16,806 nt of DNA from assembly GCA_964523735.1 (NCBI GenBank), contig CAZFYZ010000081.1, positions 1 through 16,806 on the forward strand, read 5' to 3'. Below, piece after piece: positions 6,703 through 13,817 of this stretch. The DNA comes from CAZFYZ01 sp964523735. Its GTDB lineage: Bacteria > Armatimonadota > UBA5829. The position numbers and the translations under genes were made by a program. The stretch's first letter is position 1; the number at the start of each line of letters is the position of its first letter. The notes under the pieces were generated by a model, which made no database searches, was not told the DNA's origin, and saw nothing but the letters and a program-made list of their open reading frames with translations.

Positions 6703-7485
6703 TTGAACGGAATCATAACTCTCACCACCGACTTCTCGACCGCTGACTCCTACGTCGGAGTCATGAAAGGCGCTATACTCTCAGTTTCCCGGGAAGTAAT
6801 ACTAGTGGATCTGGCCCATAACATCAGTCCCCACGATGTGCTCGAGGCGGCCTTTGTCCTGCAGACCGCTTACCACTACTTCCCTGATGGCACCGTGCAT
6901 CTGGCGGTAGTCGACCCGGGCGTGGGCTCGGTGAGGCGACGTATCGCGCTCCGCTGTGGCGAACACTACTTCGTAGGCCCCGATAACGGCGTTTTCAGCT
7001 ACGCGATCAAGAGCGCGGGTAGCTGCGAAGCTGTCGAGATAGTAGTAGATGAGCCCGATCGCGGCGTGCGTGGTGTGACATTCGAGGGGCGCGATGTCTT
7101 TGCTCCGGCTGCTGCCCGATTGGCGTGTGGCGCGAGCCTGTCTGATCTGGGACCCGCCATCACTGATATGGTGACCCTGCAGATCCCTCTGCCGCGGATC
7201 AACGAGCACACGATCGATGGCAAGGTCGTCTACATCGACCACTTCGGAAACTGTGTCTCGAACATCGAAGCGGCCGACATCGAGGGAATGGGTGGCGCTA
7301 TGACAGTTGCCGTAGGCGGCCAGAATCTCGGGCCGCTGCGAGCCTCCTACTCGGATGTTCCCCTGGCTGAGCCGCTTGCTGTCATCAACAGCCTGGGTCA
7401 TCTTGAGATCGCCATCAATCAGGGAAATGCGGAATCCGATCTCAATGTCAAAGTCGGGACACCCGTGAAGGTAGTTAGAGCGTAA
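6703..7485 (+). CDS. S-adenosylmethionine hydrolase (SAM hydroxide adenosyltransferase, DUF62)
   Basis: 260 aa, the usual length. Members of this family (relatives of fluorinase and chlorinase) split S-adenosylmethionine with water to adenosine and methionine. Family motifs seen: ITLTTDFSTADSYVGVMKG (5-23), LAHNISPHDVLEAAF (37-51), VVDPGVGSVRR (69-79; D71 and R78 or R79), GPDNGVFS (92-99), FEGRDVFAPAAARLA (127-141), YIDHFGNCVSNIE (177-189) and NSLGHLEIAIN (229-239). In the family's Asp-Arg-His water-activating triad, the His is usually in TFHGRD; here the position is Glu (E128), so activity may differ. The start is TTG 6703 with a good AGGAG. The next gene begins 7 bases after the stop, so the two are probably cotranscribed from the promoter at 6581-6610. 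Cytoplasmic. Confidence 0.92.
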   Translation: MNGIITLTTDFSTADSYVGVMKGAILSVSREVILVDLAHNISPHDVLEAAFVLQTAYHYFPDGTVHLAVVDPGVGSVRRRIALRCGEHYFVGPDNGVFSYAIKSAGSCEAVEIVVDEPDRGVRGVTFEGRDVFAPAAARLACGASLSDLGPAITDMVTLQIPLPRINEHTIDGKVVYIDHFGNCVSNIEAADIEGMGGAMTVAVGGQNLGPLRASYSDVPLAEPLAVINSLGHLEIAINQGNAESDLNVKVGTPVKVVRA

Positions 7486-7492
7486 TCAACCT

Positions 7493-8620
7493 GTGATCTA
7501 CAAGCTGAAACGGTCGTTCCCGATCTTTGTGTTTGTGTGCGTGCTCGTATCTTTGTTGGCCGCCAACTGCGCCGCCGCGGAGCCTGCTGAGTTCAGGGGG
7601 GCGTGGATCACTGCCTGGAGTTCGGGGTACCTGACACCTGCTGAAGTCGATGCCACCATCGCGGCCGCCAAGAAGGCGAAGCTCAATGCTCTCTTCATCC
7701 AGGTCCGCAAGAATGGCGACGCCTACTACACTTCCGCCACCGAACCCAGAGGCGACAACATTGCCCCGGACTTCGACCCCCTCGCGGACGTGATCCAGAA
7801 AGCCCACGCGCACGGAATCCAAGTGCACGCCTGGATTAACACTCTCAGGATCTGGGGCTCAAAAGGAGTGCCTACAAACCCACTGCACGTGTTCACCAGA
7901 CATCCGGAATGGGTGAACAAGACCTGTGACGGTGCCAGTCGCGCATCCGAAGGGCTCTACCTCGATCCGGGCATACCGGAGGTTAGAGAGTATCTGTCGT
8001 CCGTCGTTCAGGAGATCGCGTGGAAGTACAACGTTGACGGAATCCACCTTGACTATATCCGTTACCCTGGCAAGAACTGGGGTTACTCCGAACTGGCCCT
8101 CAACAGCTACCGACCGCCACTGGAATGCGCTGTGCGGCCGGAGGCGGATGATCACAGGTGGCTTGGCTGGAAGCGCGATCAGGTAACTGAGCTTGTCAGC
8201 CTCATCCGCCAATCCGTGAAGTCCATCAAGCCTGCCGCGCTGTTCTCTGCGGCAACTGTGGCATGGGGCGATTGCCCAGAGGATTATACGCGCTGTAGTT
8301 CCTACGCCTCCCTCTGCCAGGATTGGCGCAGGTGGACGAACGAGGGGCTTATTGACGGCGCTTGCCCTATGGTTTACAAGGACGACTCCAAGAGCAAGTC
8401 GGCGGCGGAGTTCAGGAAGTGGCTGTTGGGCTATAGCAAGTGGGCGGGTGATGTACCTGTCTACGTCGGTATCGACATTCACACAAACCAGGTGCCGCAG
8501 ACAGTAAGGCAGATCCAGGCTGCCCGCAAGTCTGGCCTTCATGGCTTCATGCTGTTCTCTTTCAATACGACTCCCAAACGTGACGCGATCGCGCGGTCGG
8601 TCGGTGCAGTTTCCCGCTAG
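7493..8620 (+). CDS. Secreted GHL10-type glycoside hydrolase (DUF187 family)
   Basis: 375 aa. The N-terminus is a signal peptide: KLKR, then a hydrophobic core (SFPIFVFVCVLVSLLAA) and a likely cleavage after CAAA (about residue 29). The body is a TIM-barrel of the glycosyl-hydrolase-like 10 family: EFRGAWITAW (33-42), LNALFIQVRKNGDAYYTS (64-81), DFDPLADVIQKAHAHGIQVH (93-112), HPEWV (137-141), GLYLDPGIPEVREYL (154-168), DGIHLDYIRYP (182-192) and PMVYKDD (292-298). Acidic residues at barrel ends (D182, D187) fit the family's active site. Substrate is unknown; relatives are often tied to polysaccharide or cell-wall material. The GTG start lacks a clear ribosome-binding site but is 7 bases after the previous stop, so coupling is likely. 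It acts outside the cytoplasm. Confidence 0.9.
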   Translation: MIYKLKRSFPIFVFVCVLVSLLAANCAAAEPAEFRGAWITAWSSGYLTPAEVDATIAAAKKAKLNALFIQVRKNGDAYYTSATEPRGDNIAPDFDPLADVIQKAHAHGIQVHAWINTLRIWGSKGVPTNPLHVFTRHPEWVNKTCDGASRASEGLYLDPGIPEVREYLSSVVQEIAWKYNVDGIHLDYIRYPGKNWGYSELALNSYRPPLECAVRPEADDHRWLGWKRDQVTELVSLIRQSVKSIKPAALFSAATVAWGDCPEDYTRCSSYASLCQDWRRWTNEGLIDGACPMVYKDDSKSKSAAEFRKWLLGYSKWAGDVPVYVGIDIHTNQVPQTVRQIQAARKSGLHGFMLFSFNTTPKRDAIARSVGAVSR

Positions 8621-8716
8621 TCTCAAGCCTCGCTATCTCTGCCACATTGCTGCAGGTATTCGGCTGGAAAATGTCTAAGGGTAAAGCTATTCTAATAGCG
8701 CGCGTTATCGCTGCGC

Positions 8717-8722
8717 GGGGAG
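8717..8722 (+). promoter_or_regulatory. Ribosome-binding site of serA
   Basis: GGGGAG with a 7-base spacer before ATG 8730. Further upstream TGGAAA (8665-8670) and TATTCT (8688-8693), 17 bp apart, are a weak promoter candidate (4 of 6 matches each). Confidence 0.6.
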
Positions 8723-8729
8723 CCTACCA

Positions 8730-10310
8730 ATGCCAAAAGTACTAGTGAGTGACAAGCTGGCTGCCGAGGGTGTCGAGATACTCAAGAAAGTCGCCGAAGT
8801 AGATGTCAAGACCGGTCTGCCCGAGGAAGAACTCTGTAAGATCATCGGCGCATACGACGCTCTCGTCATTCGCAGTGGTACCCAAGTCACTGCAAAGGTC
8901 TTGGAAGCCGCAAAGAACCTCAGGATAATCGGCCGCGCTGGCGTTGGCGTCGACAACGTTGATGTCCCCGTCGCTACGGAGCGCGGCGTGATCGTAGTGA
9001 ATAGCCCCGGCGGGAACACTGTGGCCGCCGCGGAACTCACCGTGGCCATGCTGCTGGCACTCTCACGCAACATACCGCAGGCTTACTGCTCTATGCAGGC
9101 CAAGGAGTGGAACCGCAGCAAGTATGTTGGCAACGAGGTCTACGGCAAGACTCTTTCGATCCTGGGTCTCGGCAAGATCGGACAGGAAGTAGCGAAGCGA
9201 ATGCTCTCGTTTGGGATGACCGTGGTAGCGTATGATCCGTTTATCAGTCAGCAGGCTGCCGAGAAGATCGGCGTCAAACTGGCTGACCTGGATGAGTGTC
9301 TCAAGCGCGGAGACTACATCAGTCTGCACCTTCCCAAGAACAAGGAAACACTTGGGATGATAGGGACCAAGCAGTTCGCGATGATGAAAGACGGCGTGCG
9401 GATAGTCAACTGCGCGCGCGGTGGGATCATTGACGATGCTGCCCTCGCCGAGGCCTTGAAGAGCGGTAAGGTTGCGGGAGCAGGGCTGGACGTCTACGTG
9501 AGTGAGCCCCCGGACTTCTCAGGAGAGCTTTTCAGCCTGCCCAACGTTGTTACGACGCCTCATCTTGGAGCCTCCACCGAAGAAGCCCAGACGAACGTCG
9601 CGATAGATGTAGCTGAGCAGATTGTGGATGTCTTCGAGGGTCGATCTGCACGAAGCGCGGTGAACATGCCCGCGCTGTCGCCGGAGGTCCTCGCTGCTGT
9701 CCAGCCCTATCTGCCGCTGGCGGAAAGAATGGCCTCTCTTGTGGCTCAGACCACGGAGGGTCGTCCTCAGAAGATCGAGATTCGGTATGGTGGCGAGCTG
9801 TCGGAGATCGAGACGGGCCCGATTGGCCGATCGGTGATAGTGGGCTTGCTGAGACCTGCCCTTGGGGAGACGGTTAACCCGGTGAATGCTCCACTGCTCG
9901 CCAAATCGCGCGGCATTGAAGTGATTGAGAGCAAGACCCCGGACGGCGGCGACTACAGCTCGCTGCTTACCATCAGCGTTACGACTGACAGGGGTGTCAA
10001 TGAGATCAGCGGCACTCTATTCGGCTCGAAGGATTTGCGAGTGGTTCGGATGGGCGGCTTCCCCGTTGATATCTCGTTGGAAGGAATCATGCTTGTGTCC
10101 TGGCACGTCGACAAACCGGGCGTCATAGGTCACATTGGGACGATCCTCGGCGACGACGGTATCAACATCGCCAGCATGCACCTTGGGCGCGAGGTGCCCG
10201 GTAAGAAAGCGCTGTTGATCCTGAATGTGGATTCCGAGGTGCCGGAGTCTGTGTTGGATAAGCTGACGCAGGTATCGGGCATGGAGCGGGTAAGACAGGT
10301 GAGATTGTAG
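8730..10310 (+). CDS. serA: D-3-phosphoglycerate dehydrogenase
   Basis: 526 aa, the length of the long form of SerA. It oxidises 3-phosphoglycerate to 3-phosphohydroxypyruvate with NAD, the first step of serine synthesis. Seen: N-terminal substrate domain with VIRSGTQVTAKVL, GRAGVGVDNVDV (68-79) and NSPGGNTVAAAELT (91-104); Rossmann motif GLGKIG (146-151) with downstream acidic D169; catalytic Arg in NCARGGIIDD (R230), Glu in SEPP (E259) and His in TTPHLGAS (H278). An intervening domain (about 318-450) and a C-terminal ACT domain (about 452-526, HVDKPGVIGHIGTIL) follow; the ACT domain is where serine feedback often acts. Start ATG with GGGGAG ahead. Cytoplasmic. No anomalies. Confidence 0.97.
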   Translation: MPKVLVSDKLAAEGVEILKKVAEVDVKTGLPEEELCKIIGAYDALVIRSGTQVTAKVLEAAKNLRIIGRAGVGVDNVDVPVATERGVIVVNSPGGNTVAAAELTVAMLLALSRNIPQAYCSMQAKEWNRSKYVGNEVYGKTLSILGLGKIGQEVAKRMLSFGMTVVAYDPFISQQAAEKIGVKLADLDECLKRGDYISLHLPKNKETLGMIGTKQFAMMKDGVRIVNCARGGIIDDAALAEALKSGKVAGAGLDVYVSEPPDFSGELFSLPNVVTTPHLGASTEEAQTNVAIDVAEQIVDVFEGRSARSAVNMPALSPEVLAAVQPYLPLAERMASLVAQTTEGRPQKIEIRYGGELSEIETGPIGRSVIVGLLRPALGETVNPVNAPLLAKSRGIEVIESKTPDGGDYSSLLTISVTTDRGVNEISGTLFGSKDLRVVRMGGFPVDISLEGIMLVSWHVDKPGVIGHIGTILGDDGINIASMHLGREVPGKKALLILNVDSEVPESVLDKLTQVSGMERVRQVRL

Positions 10311-10312
10311 AA

Positions 10313-10327
10313 GGGCTCTTCGAGCCC
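10313..10327 (+). terminator. Short hairpin just after serA
   Basis: GGGCTC, loop TTC, GAGCCC: a perfect 6-bp GC-rich stem 3 bases after the serA stop. No T-run follows, so intrinsic termination would be weak. The right arm can also pair with 10363-10370. Confidence 0.45.
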
Positions 10328-10363
10328 GGCTCCGTACGGTTATAGTGTAGTGTGATTAGAAAC

Positions 10364-10389
10364 GGGCTCGCCGGAATAGAGGCGGGCCC
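10364..10389 (+). promoter_or_regulatory. Hairpin covering the ribosome-binding site of the MFS gene
   Basis: GGGCTCGCC (10364-10372) pairs with GGCGGGCCC (10381-10389) over 9 positions with one G-U pair, loop GGAATAGA. The right arm ends at the base before ATG 10390 and includes half of the GAGG (10379-10382) that would bind the ribosome. A possible -10 box TATAGT at 10341-10346 lies upstream, without a good -35. Confidence 0.5.
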
Positions 10390-11634
10390 ATGTTGCTGTG
10401 GGATATGTCCTTCGTATTCGCCAATAAGGTTCCGCCTCACGCTCGCCTCGCGTATAGGCTGGACGCAATAAGCGGGATATTCGTCGCAGTGATGAGCGGG
10501 CTGACCGGGCCTTTCGCTGGCGTCATCGCTCGAAAGACGCTTCACGCGAGCGCTTTTGAGATCGCCGTTCTCACCATGGCGCCTTGCGCTGCGTGTCTGC
10601 TTTCGCTTGTCTGGGCCAATGTCACCGAAGGCAAGCCAAAGATGCCCTTCGCGCTGTGGTCGTGGATCGTCTCCAGGTCCCTTTTGTTTCCGATGGCGTT
10701 CTGCACTGGCTCGATCAGCTTCGTTGCGGTGCTATCGGCAATGTCTTTCATCGGCTCGATGGCGGGTCCGGCGTATTCCGCGATCATGAAGGAAGTTTAC
10801 CCCGATGGCGACCGCGCGAGGATCATGGGCTATGTCCGCGTCTGCTCGTTGGCCACATTCGTTGTTGTCACAGCGATCGCCGCGCCCCTGCTGAAGGACT
10901 ACAACTACCGCTGGGTGTTTCCGATCGGTGGGGTATTCGGCATTGCCTCTGCCTTGGCTTTTGGCAAGATCCCGACGAAGCTTACGGACGGAGATGCCAG
11001 AGTGTCACTGCCTCAGTTCGTAGCCGACGGTGTCATGATTCTCAAAGAGGATCCGGGTTTCCGCTGGCTCTGTCTGGGGGTGTTCCTCTGGGGGTGGGGC
11101 GGGTTCCTCGTGTTGCCGGTCTACACGATAAGGCAGGTCGAGATCGGCGTCAATACGGATTGGGCTGGAGTCTACTCGATCATCGGTGCCTTGGTGATGA
11201 GCGTCGGCTTCTTCTACTGGGGAGGGTATGTCGACCGGGTGCGACCCGAAAGGTGTATCGCCATCCAGGCTTCCCTCCAGACTCTGGTACCGCTGAACTA
11301 CTGTGTTGCGACATCTCCTTGGATGCTGATCCCATCTACTGTAGTTGGTGGAATAGTGAATGCGGGAGGAGAGCTCTCCGCCTTTGCCAGCGTGCTCTAC
11401 TTTGCTCCGAAGGACCGGATAACACAGTATCAGGGCATTTACCTGAGTCTATTTGGACTGCGAGGAATACTGGCACCGCTAATGGGCGCGGCTCTGCTTG
11501 AGTCGAAGCTTCTCCCGCAGCGAAGCATCTTTCTCCTGGGAATGGCGCTGACTCTGGTCGGTGTGTTGGTGATACTTGCTGGAATGCGACGGTACGATCG
11601 ATTATCCGTTGAGGGGACGGGGACGAGGCCATAG
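10390..11634 (+). CDS. Major facilitator superfamily transporter
   Basis: 414 aa with about 11-12 hydrophobic segments in two halves, the layout of MFS permeases; inner membrane. Segments include ISGIFVAVMSGLTGPFAGVI (about 28-47), FEIAVLTMAPCAACLLSLVW and FLLGMALTLVGVLVILAG near the end. After helix 4 comes the conserved turn YSAIMKEVYPDGDRARIMGY, with the Gly-Asp/Arg pattern typical of the loop in MFS proteins. The central loop is short (KIPTKLTDGDARVSL). The substrate cannot be read from sequence. Start ATG 10390 has GAGG 7 bases ahead, inside a hairpin; ATG 10405 is an alternative. The gene follows serA by 79 bases and converges on the small stress gene on the other strand. Confidence 0.88.
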   Translation: MLLWDMSFVFANKVPPHARLAYRLDAISGIFVAVMSGLTGPFAGVIARKTLHASAFEIAVLTMAPCAACLLSLVWANVTEGKPKMPFALWSWIVSRSLLFPMAFCTGSISFVAVLSAMSFIGSMAGPAYSAIMKEVYPDGDRARIMGYVRVCSLATFVVVTAIAAPLLKDYNYRWVFPIGGVFGIASALAFGKIPTKLTDGDARVSLPQFVADGVMILKEDPGFRWLCLGVFLWGWGGFLVLPVYTIRQVEIGVNTDWAGVYSIIGALVMSVGFFYWGGYVDRVRPERCIAIQASLQTLVPLNYCVATSPWMLIPSTVVGGIVNAGGELSAFASVLYFAPKDRITQYQGIYLSLFGLRGILAPLMGAALLESKLLPQRSIFLLGMALTLVGVLVILAGMRRYDRLSVEGTGTRP

Positions 11635-11652
11635 TGCAGGGCTTGAGACAAA

Positions 11653-11695
11653 CGGTATGGAGAGCTTGCGGCAATGCCGTTCGCTCTCCATACCG
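11653..11695. terminator. 13-bp inverted repeat between convergent genes
   Basis: CGGTATGGAGAGC (11653-11665) and GCTCTCCATACCG (11683-11695) are perfect complements. The 17-base loop holds a second small stem, CGGC AAT GCCG (11669-11679). It lies 19 bases past the MFS stop and 34 past the minus-strand gene's stop. Its position suits a bidirectional terminator, although neither side has a T-run. Confidence 0.6.
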
Positions 11696-11702
11696 ACTGG
11701 CG

Positions 11703-11721
11703 CCGGCCTGGATCAGGCCGG
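11703..11721. terminator. GC-rich 8-bp hairpin after the KGG gene
   Basis: CCGGCCTG, loop GAT, CAGGCCGG: perfect 8-bp stem starting 7 bases after the stop of the minus-strand gene. In the plus direction it is followed by a T-rich stretch (ATTTCTTCTT) that is also the Lys-rich end of that gene, so it may stop MFS transcripts as well. Confidence 0.6.
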
Positions 11722-11728
11722 ACGTGAG

Positions 11729-12052
11729 CTATTTCTTCTTCTGCTCTTTCGCCATACGCTCTTTCATTCGGGTGCTGCGCATCTCTCCGCCGCGCCGACC
11801 GATCTCGGCATAGAACTCGGAGCCCCGTTCCTGTTTCACGGTCTCTCCGCCCTTCTTGCCGATGTCACGGTAGAACTGGGGGCCGTATTTCTTCTTTACG
11901 GCTTCTCCACCCTTCCGTCCGGCCTCCTTGGCCAGTTGCGGGTTGGCGGCGAATCCACCCTGAGCATCATGCTCATGTCCTCCTCTGTGGGCTTCGGCTA
12001 TTTTCCGAGCCCCGGCTGACCCTCTTCTAGGCCCAGGCTTCTGTTCGGCCAT
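11729..12052 (-). CDS. KGG-repeat stress protein (group 1 LEA / GsiB-like)
   Basis: 107 aa, highly hydrophilic, rich in Gly, Lys, Arg and Glu. Glycine-pair repeats occur at exact 20-residue steps: RKGGE (46-50), KKGGE (66-70) and RRGGE (86-90), with YGPQFYRDIG and GSEFYAEIG between them. This 20-mer matches the repeat of plant Em/group 1 LEA proteins and bacterial GsiB-type general stress proteins, thought to protect against drying or other stress; function here is inferred. The first 40 residues carry weaker Gly-rich repeats (HRGG, QGG). ATG 12052 is chosen because GGGAGGGGG lies 7 bases ahead; a TTG 18 bases further out would begin inside that site. The C-terminus is Lys-rich. Cytoplasmic and probably disordered. 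Confidence 0.88.
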   Translation of the reverse strand: MAEQKPGPRRGSAGARKIAEAHRGGHEHDAQGGFAANPQLAKEAGRKGGEAVKKKYGPQFYRDIGKKGGETVKQERGSEFYAEIGRRGGEMRSTRMKERMAKEQKKK

Positions 12053-12130
12053 GAGGTCACCCCCTCCCAAAAGGTTGTTGCACTTGTGCGCTCGGCGCGT
12101 CTGTTGATATTCGCAGAGCTAAACGCAACT

Positions 12131-12149
12131 TGTCACAGATACTGTTACA
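12131..12149. promoter_or_regulatory. Operator-like palindrome upstream of the KGG gene
   Basis: TGTCACAG, centre ATA, CTGTTACA: 19 bp with arms matching at 7 of 8 positions. It lies about 80-97 bases before the KGG start. On the minus strand the GTGACA in one arm is 5 of 6 to a -35 box, with only a poor -10 (around AATATC) downstream. Candidate repressor or activator site. Confidence 0.4.
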
Positions 12150-12213
12150 TCCGCCTGAGAGATACCCACATATACCAGTTAGGGAAACAGTCCTAAACCT
12201 TGGAATGCCCGGC

Positions 12214-12244
12214 GGGGAAAGGGGGGTGGAAGTTGGGGGTAGGG
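12214..12244 (+). other. G-rich tract with possible quadruplex
   Basis: Four G-runs of 4, 6, 5 and 3 (12214-12217, 12221-12226, 12235-12239, 12242-12244) are separated by 3, 8 and 2 bases. They could form a quadruplex on the plus strand. The rest of the gap 12053-12309 shows no gene. Confidence 0.35.
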
Positions 12245-12252
12245 TGCTCCAA

Positions 12253-12286
12253 GGGACCCACGAGTCCTATGCGTGTCATAGGTCCC
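12253..12286 (-). terminator. Nested inverted repeats after rhaB
   Basis: CCTATG, loop CGTGT, CATAGG (12266-12282) is a 6-bp stem; GGGACC (12253-12258) can instead pair with GGTCCC (12281-12286). The hairpin lies 24-57 bases beyond the rhaB stop on the minus strand. No U-run, so it may act as a weak or factor-assisted terminator. Confidence 0.45.
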
Positions 12287-12309
12287 ATGGGCCCCTGCGT
12301 TATGCCGTG

Positions 12310-13791
12310 TCAGCCCGCGATCTGCCTGAACAATGCATACGTCTTCTCGACCTTTGCATCGTCGCGCGGCAGGTAGGTTTCCAGCTCAAACGAATTGCGC
12401 ACTATCTCGCGAACCTCGTCCAGTGACGAAACGAAGCCCCGGCCCATCGCCTGCACAAGAACATTTCCTGTGGCAGTGGCCTCAATGGGTCCGGCGATCA
12501 CCTTGCGGCCGGTCACATCCGCTGTCAACTGAGAGAGGAGCCGGTTCTGAGTCCCGCCGCCGACTATGTGCAGTGGATCATGGCGCTTCCCGAGCATCTC
12601 GTCGAGATGCTCAATGGTCTGCCTGTAACAGAGCGCAAGGCTGTCGAGGGCGCAGCGAACGACCTCCCCCGTTGAGGTGGGAACTGGCTGGTCTGTATCC
12701 CGGCAGAACTCACGGATTCTCTGAGGCATATCCCCTGGAGGCAGAAAGACCGGTGCGTTGGGGTCTATGATGGACACGAAGCCCTCAGCCTCCGCCGCCA
12801 TCTGCGTAAGCTCTGCGTAAGAGAACTCCTCACCTGCGGCAAGCCAGGTGCGCCGGCACTCCTGCACGATCCACAGGCCCATAATGTTGTGCAGGAACCT
12901 GAATGTGCCATCGATGCCGCCCTCGTTTGTGAAGCTGCGTGTGAATGACAGATCAGTGATCATGGGTTCGCGGATCTCCGCCCCCATTAGAGACCAGGTC
13001 CCCGAACTTAAGTACGCCCAGTTGTCGCCAGTCGCGGGAACGGAAGCCACCGCGCTTGCGGTGTCGTGGGAGCCCGGAGTGATAACCGGGATGCCCTCTC
13101 CGCCGCCCATCTCCTCGACAAGGCTCGGGTGAAGCGTTCCAACCGTGGTGCCGGGCGGCACGATCCTCGGGAACATGTGCGCGGGAATGCCGAGCTTAGT
13201 CAGCATTTCGCGCGCCCAATCGCCCGTGCGTGGATCGTAGCACATGGACGTAGTCGCAATCGAGAACTCGCAGGCCTTCTCGCCGGTAAGCCAGTAGTGG
13301 AACAGGTCAGGCATCATCAGAAACGTTGATGCGTGCTTCAGGGCTGTTGATCCGCCTGTGGCCATCGCGTATAGCTGGAAGAGGGTGTTCAGCTGCATGA
13401 ACTGGATCCCGGTGCGCTCGTAGACCTCGCGTGCCGGGACAGTTTCGTAGAGCTTGTCGGGAATGCCGTTGGTGCGGCTGTCGCGGTAATGGAACGGCAG
13501 CATCATCAAGTCGCCGTCCTCGCCGAGAAGACCGAAGTCGACACCCCACGTATCAACGCCGATGCCGTCGATTCGCCCGCCGGTCTCTTGCATCGCGATG
13601 CGCAGGCCGTGCTTGATGTCGGCAAACTGCCGCAGCACGTCCCAGTGGATGTGTCCGAAAACACTCACCGGTCCGTTCGGAAACCGATGTGCCTCCCGGA
13701 GTGTCAGCCGGTTGTCTCTTATCTCACCAAGGAGCGCGCGCCCGCTCTCCGCCCCAAAGTCGAAAGCAAGAAACGTTGAATCCTTTGCCAT
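12310..13791 (-). CDS. rhaB: Rhamnulokinase
   Basis: 493 aa, FGGY sugar-kinase family. It would phosphorylate L-rhamnulose with ATP in rhamnose breakdown. Motifs: AFDFGAESGRALLG (9-22, phosphate loop), HIHWDVLRQFADI (48-60), GVDTWGVDFGLL (78-89), HYRDSRT (101-107), GIQFMQLNTLFQL (128-140), SHDTASAVASVPA (241-253, catalytic base D243), SSGTWSL (262-268), RFLHNIMGLWIVQECRRTW (298-316) and GGGTQNRLLSQLTAD (411-425). These are specific to rhamnulokinase rather than xylulokinase or glycerol kinase. Start ATG 13791 has AGGTGA 5 bases ahead; GTG 13800 is an alternative with no good site. It is the last gene of the minus-strand run, 26 bases after apgM. No other rhamnose genes (isomerase, aldolase) are in view. 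Confidence 0.94.
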   Translation of the reverse strand: MAKDSTFLAFDFGAESGRALLGEIRDNRLTLREAHRFPNGPVSVFGHIHWDVLRQFADIKHGLRIAMQETGGRIDGIGVDTWGVDFGLLGEDGDLMMLPFHYRDSRTNGIPDKLYETVPAREVYERTGIQFMQLNTLFQLYAMATGGSTALKHASTFLMMPDLFHYWLTGEKACEFSIATTSMCYDPRTGDWAREMLTKLGIPAHMFPRIVPPGTTVGTLHPSLVEEMGGGEGIPVITPGSHDTASAVASVPATGDNWAYLSSGTWSLMGAEIREPMITDLSFTRSFTNEGGIDGTFRFLHNIMGLWIVQECRRTWLAAGEEFSYAELTQMAAEAEGFVSIIDPNAPVFLPPGDMPQRIREFCRDTDQPVPTSTGEVVRCALDSLALCYRQTIEHLDEMLGKRHDPLHIVGGGTQNRLLSQLTADVTGRKVIAGPIEATATGNVLVQAMGRGFVSSLDEVREIVRNSFELETYLPRDDAKVEKTYALFRQIAG

Positions 13792-13817
13792 TCCCCTCAC
13801 CTGCTATCTATGCCGAA

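Noticed and set aside
11576..12019. Plus-strand open frame over the KGG gene
   Set aside because: It overlaps the MFS end, runs through the terminator hairpins and mirrors the KGG repeats; no ribosome-binding site fits.
12053..12070. TTG start six codons upstream of the KGG ATG
   Set aside because: The added codons GGGDL are the ribosome-binding site itself (GGGAGGGGG) and could not serve both purposes well.
12240..12300. tRNA or small structured RNA in the gap after rhaB
   Set aside because: The inverted repeats do not form a cloverleaf and no T-loop (GTTCGA-type) sequence is present.
12130..12426. Plus-strand open frame in the gap before rhaB's end
   Set aside because: It runs through the G-rich tract and hairpin into antisense rhaB; no start signal or domain.
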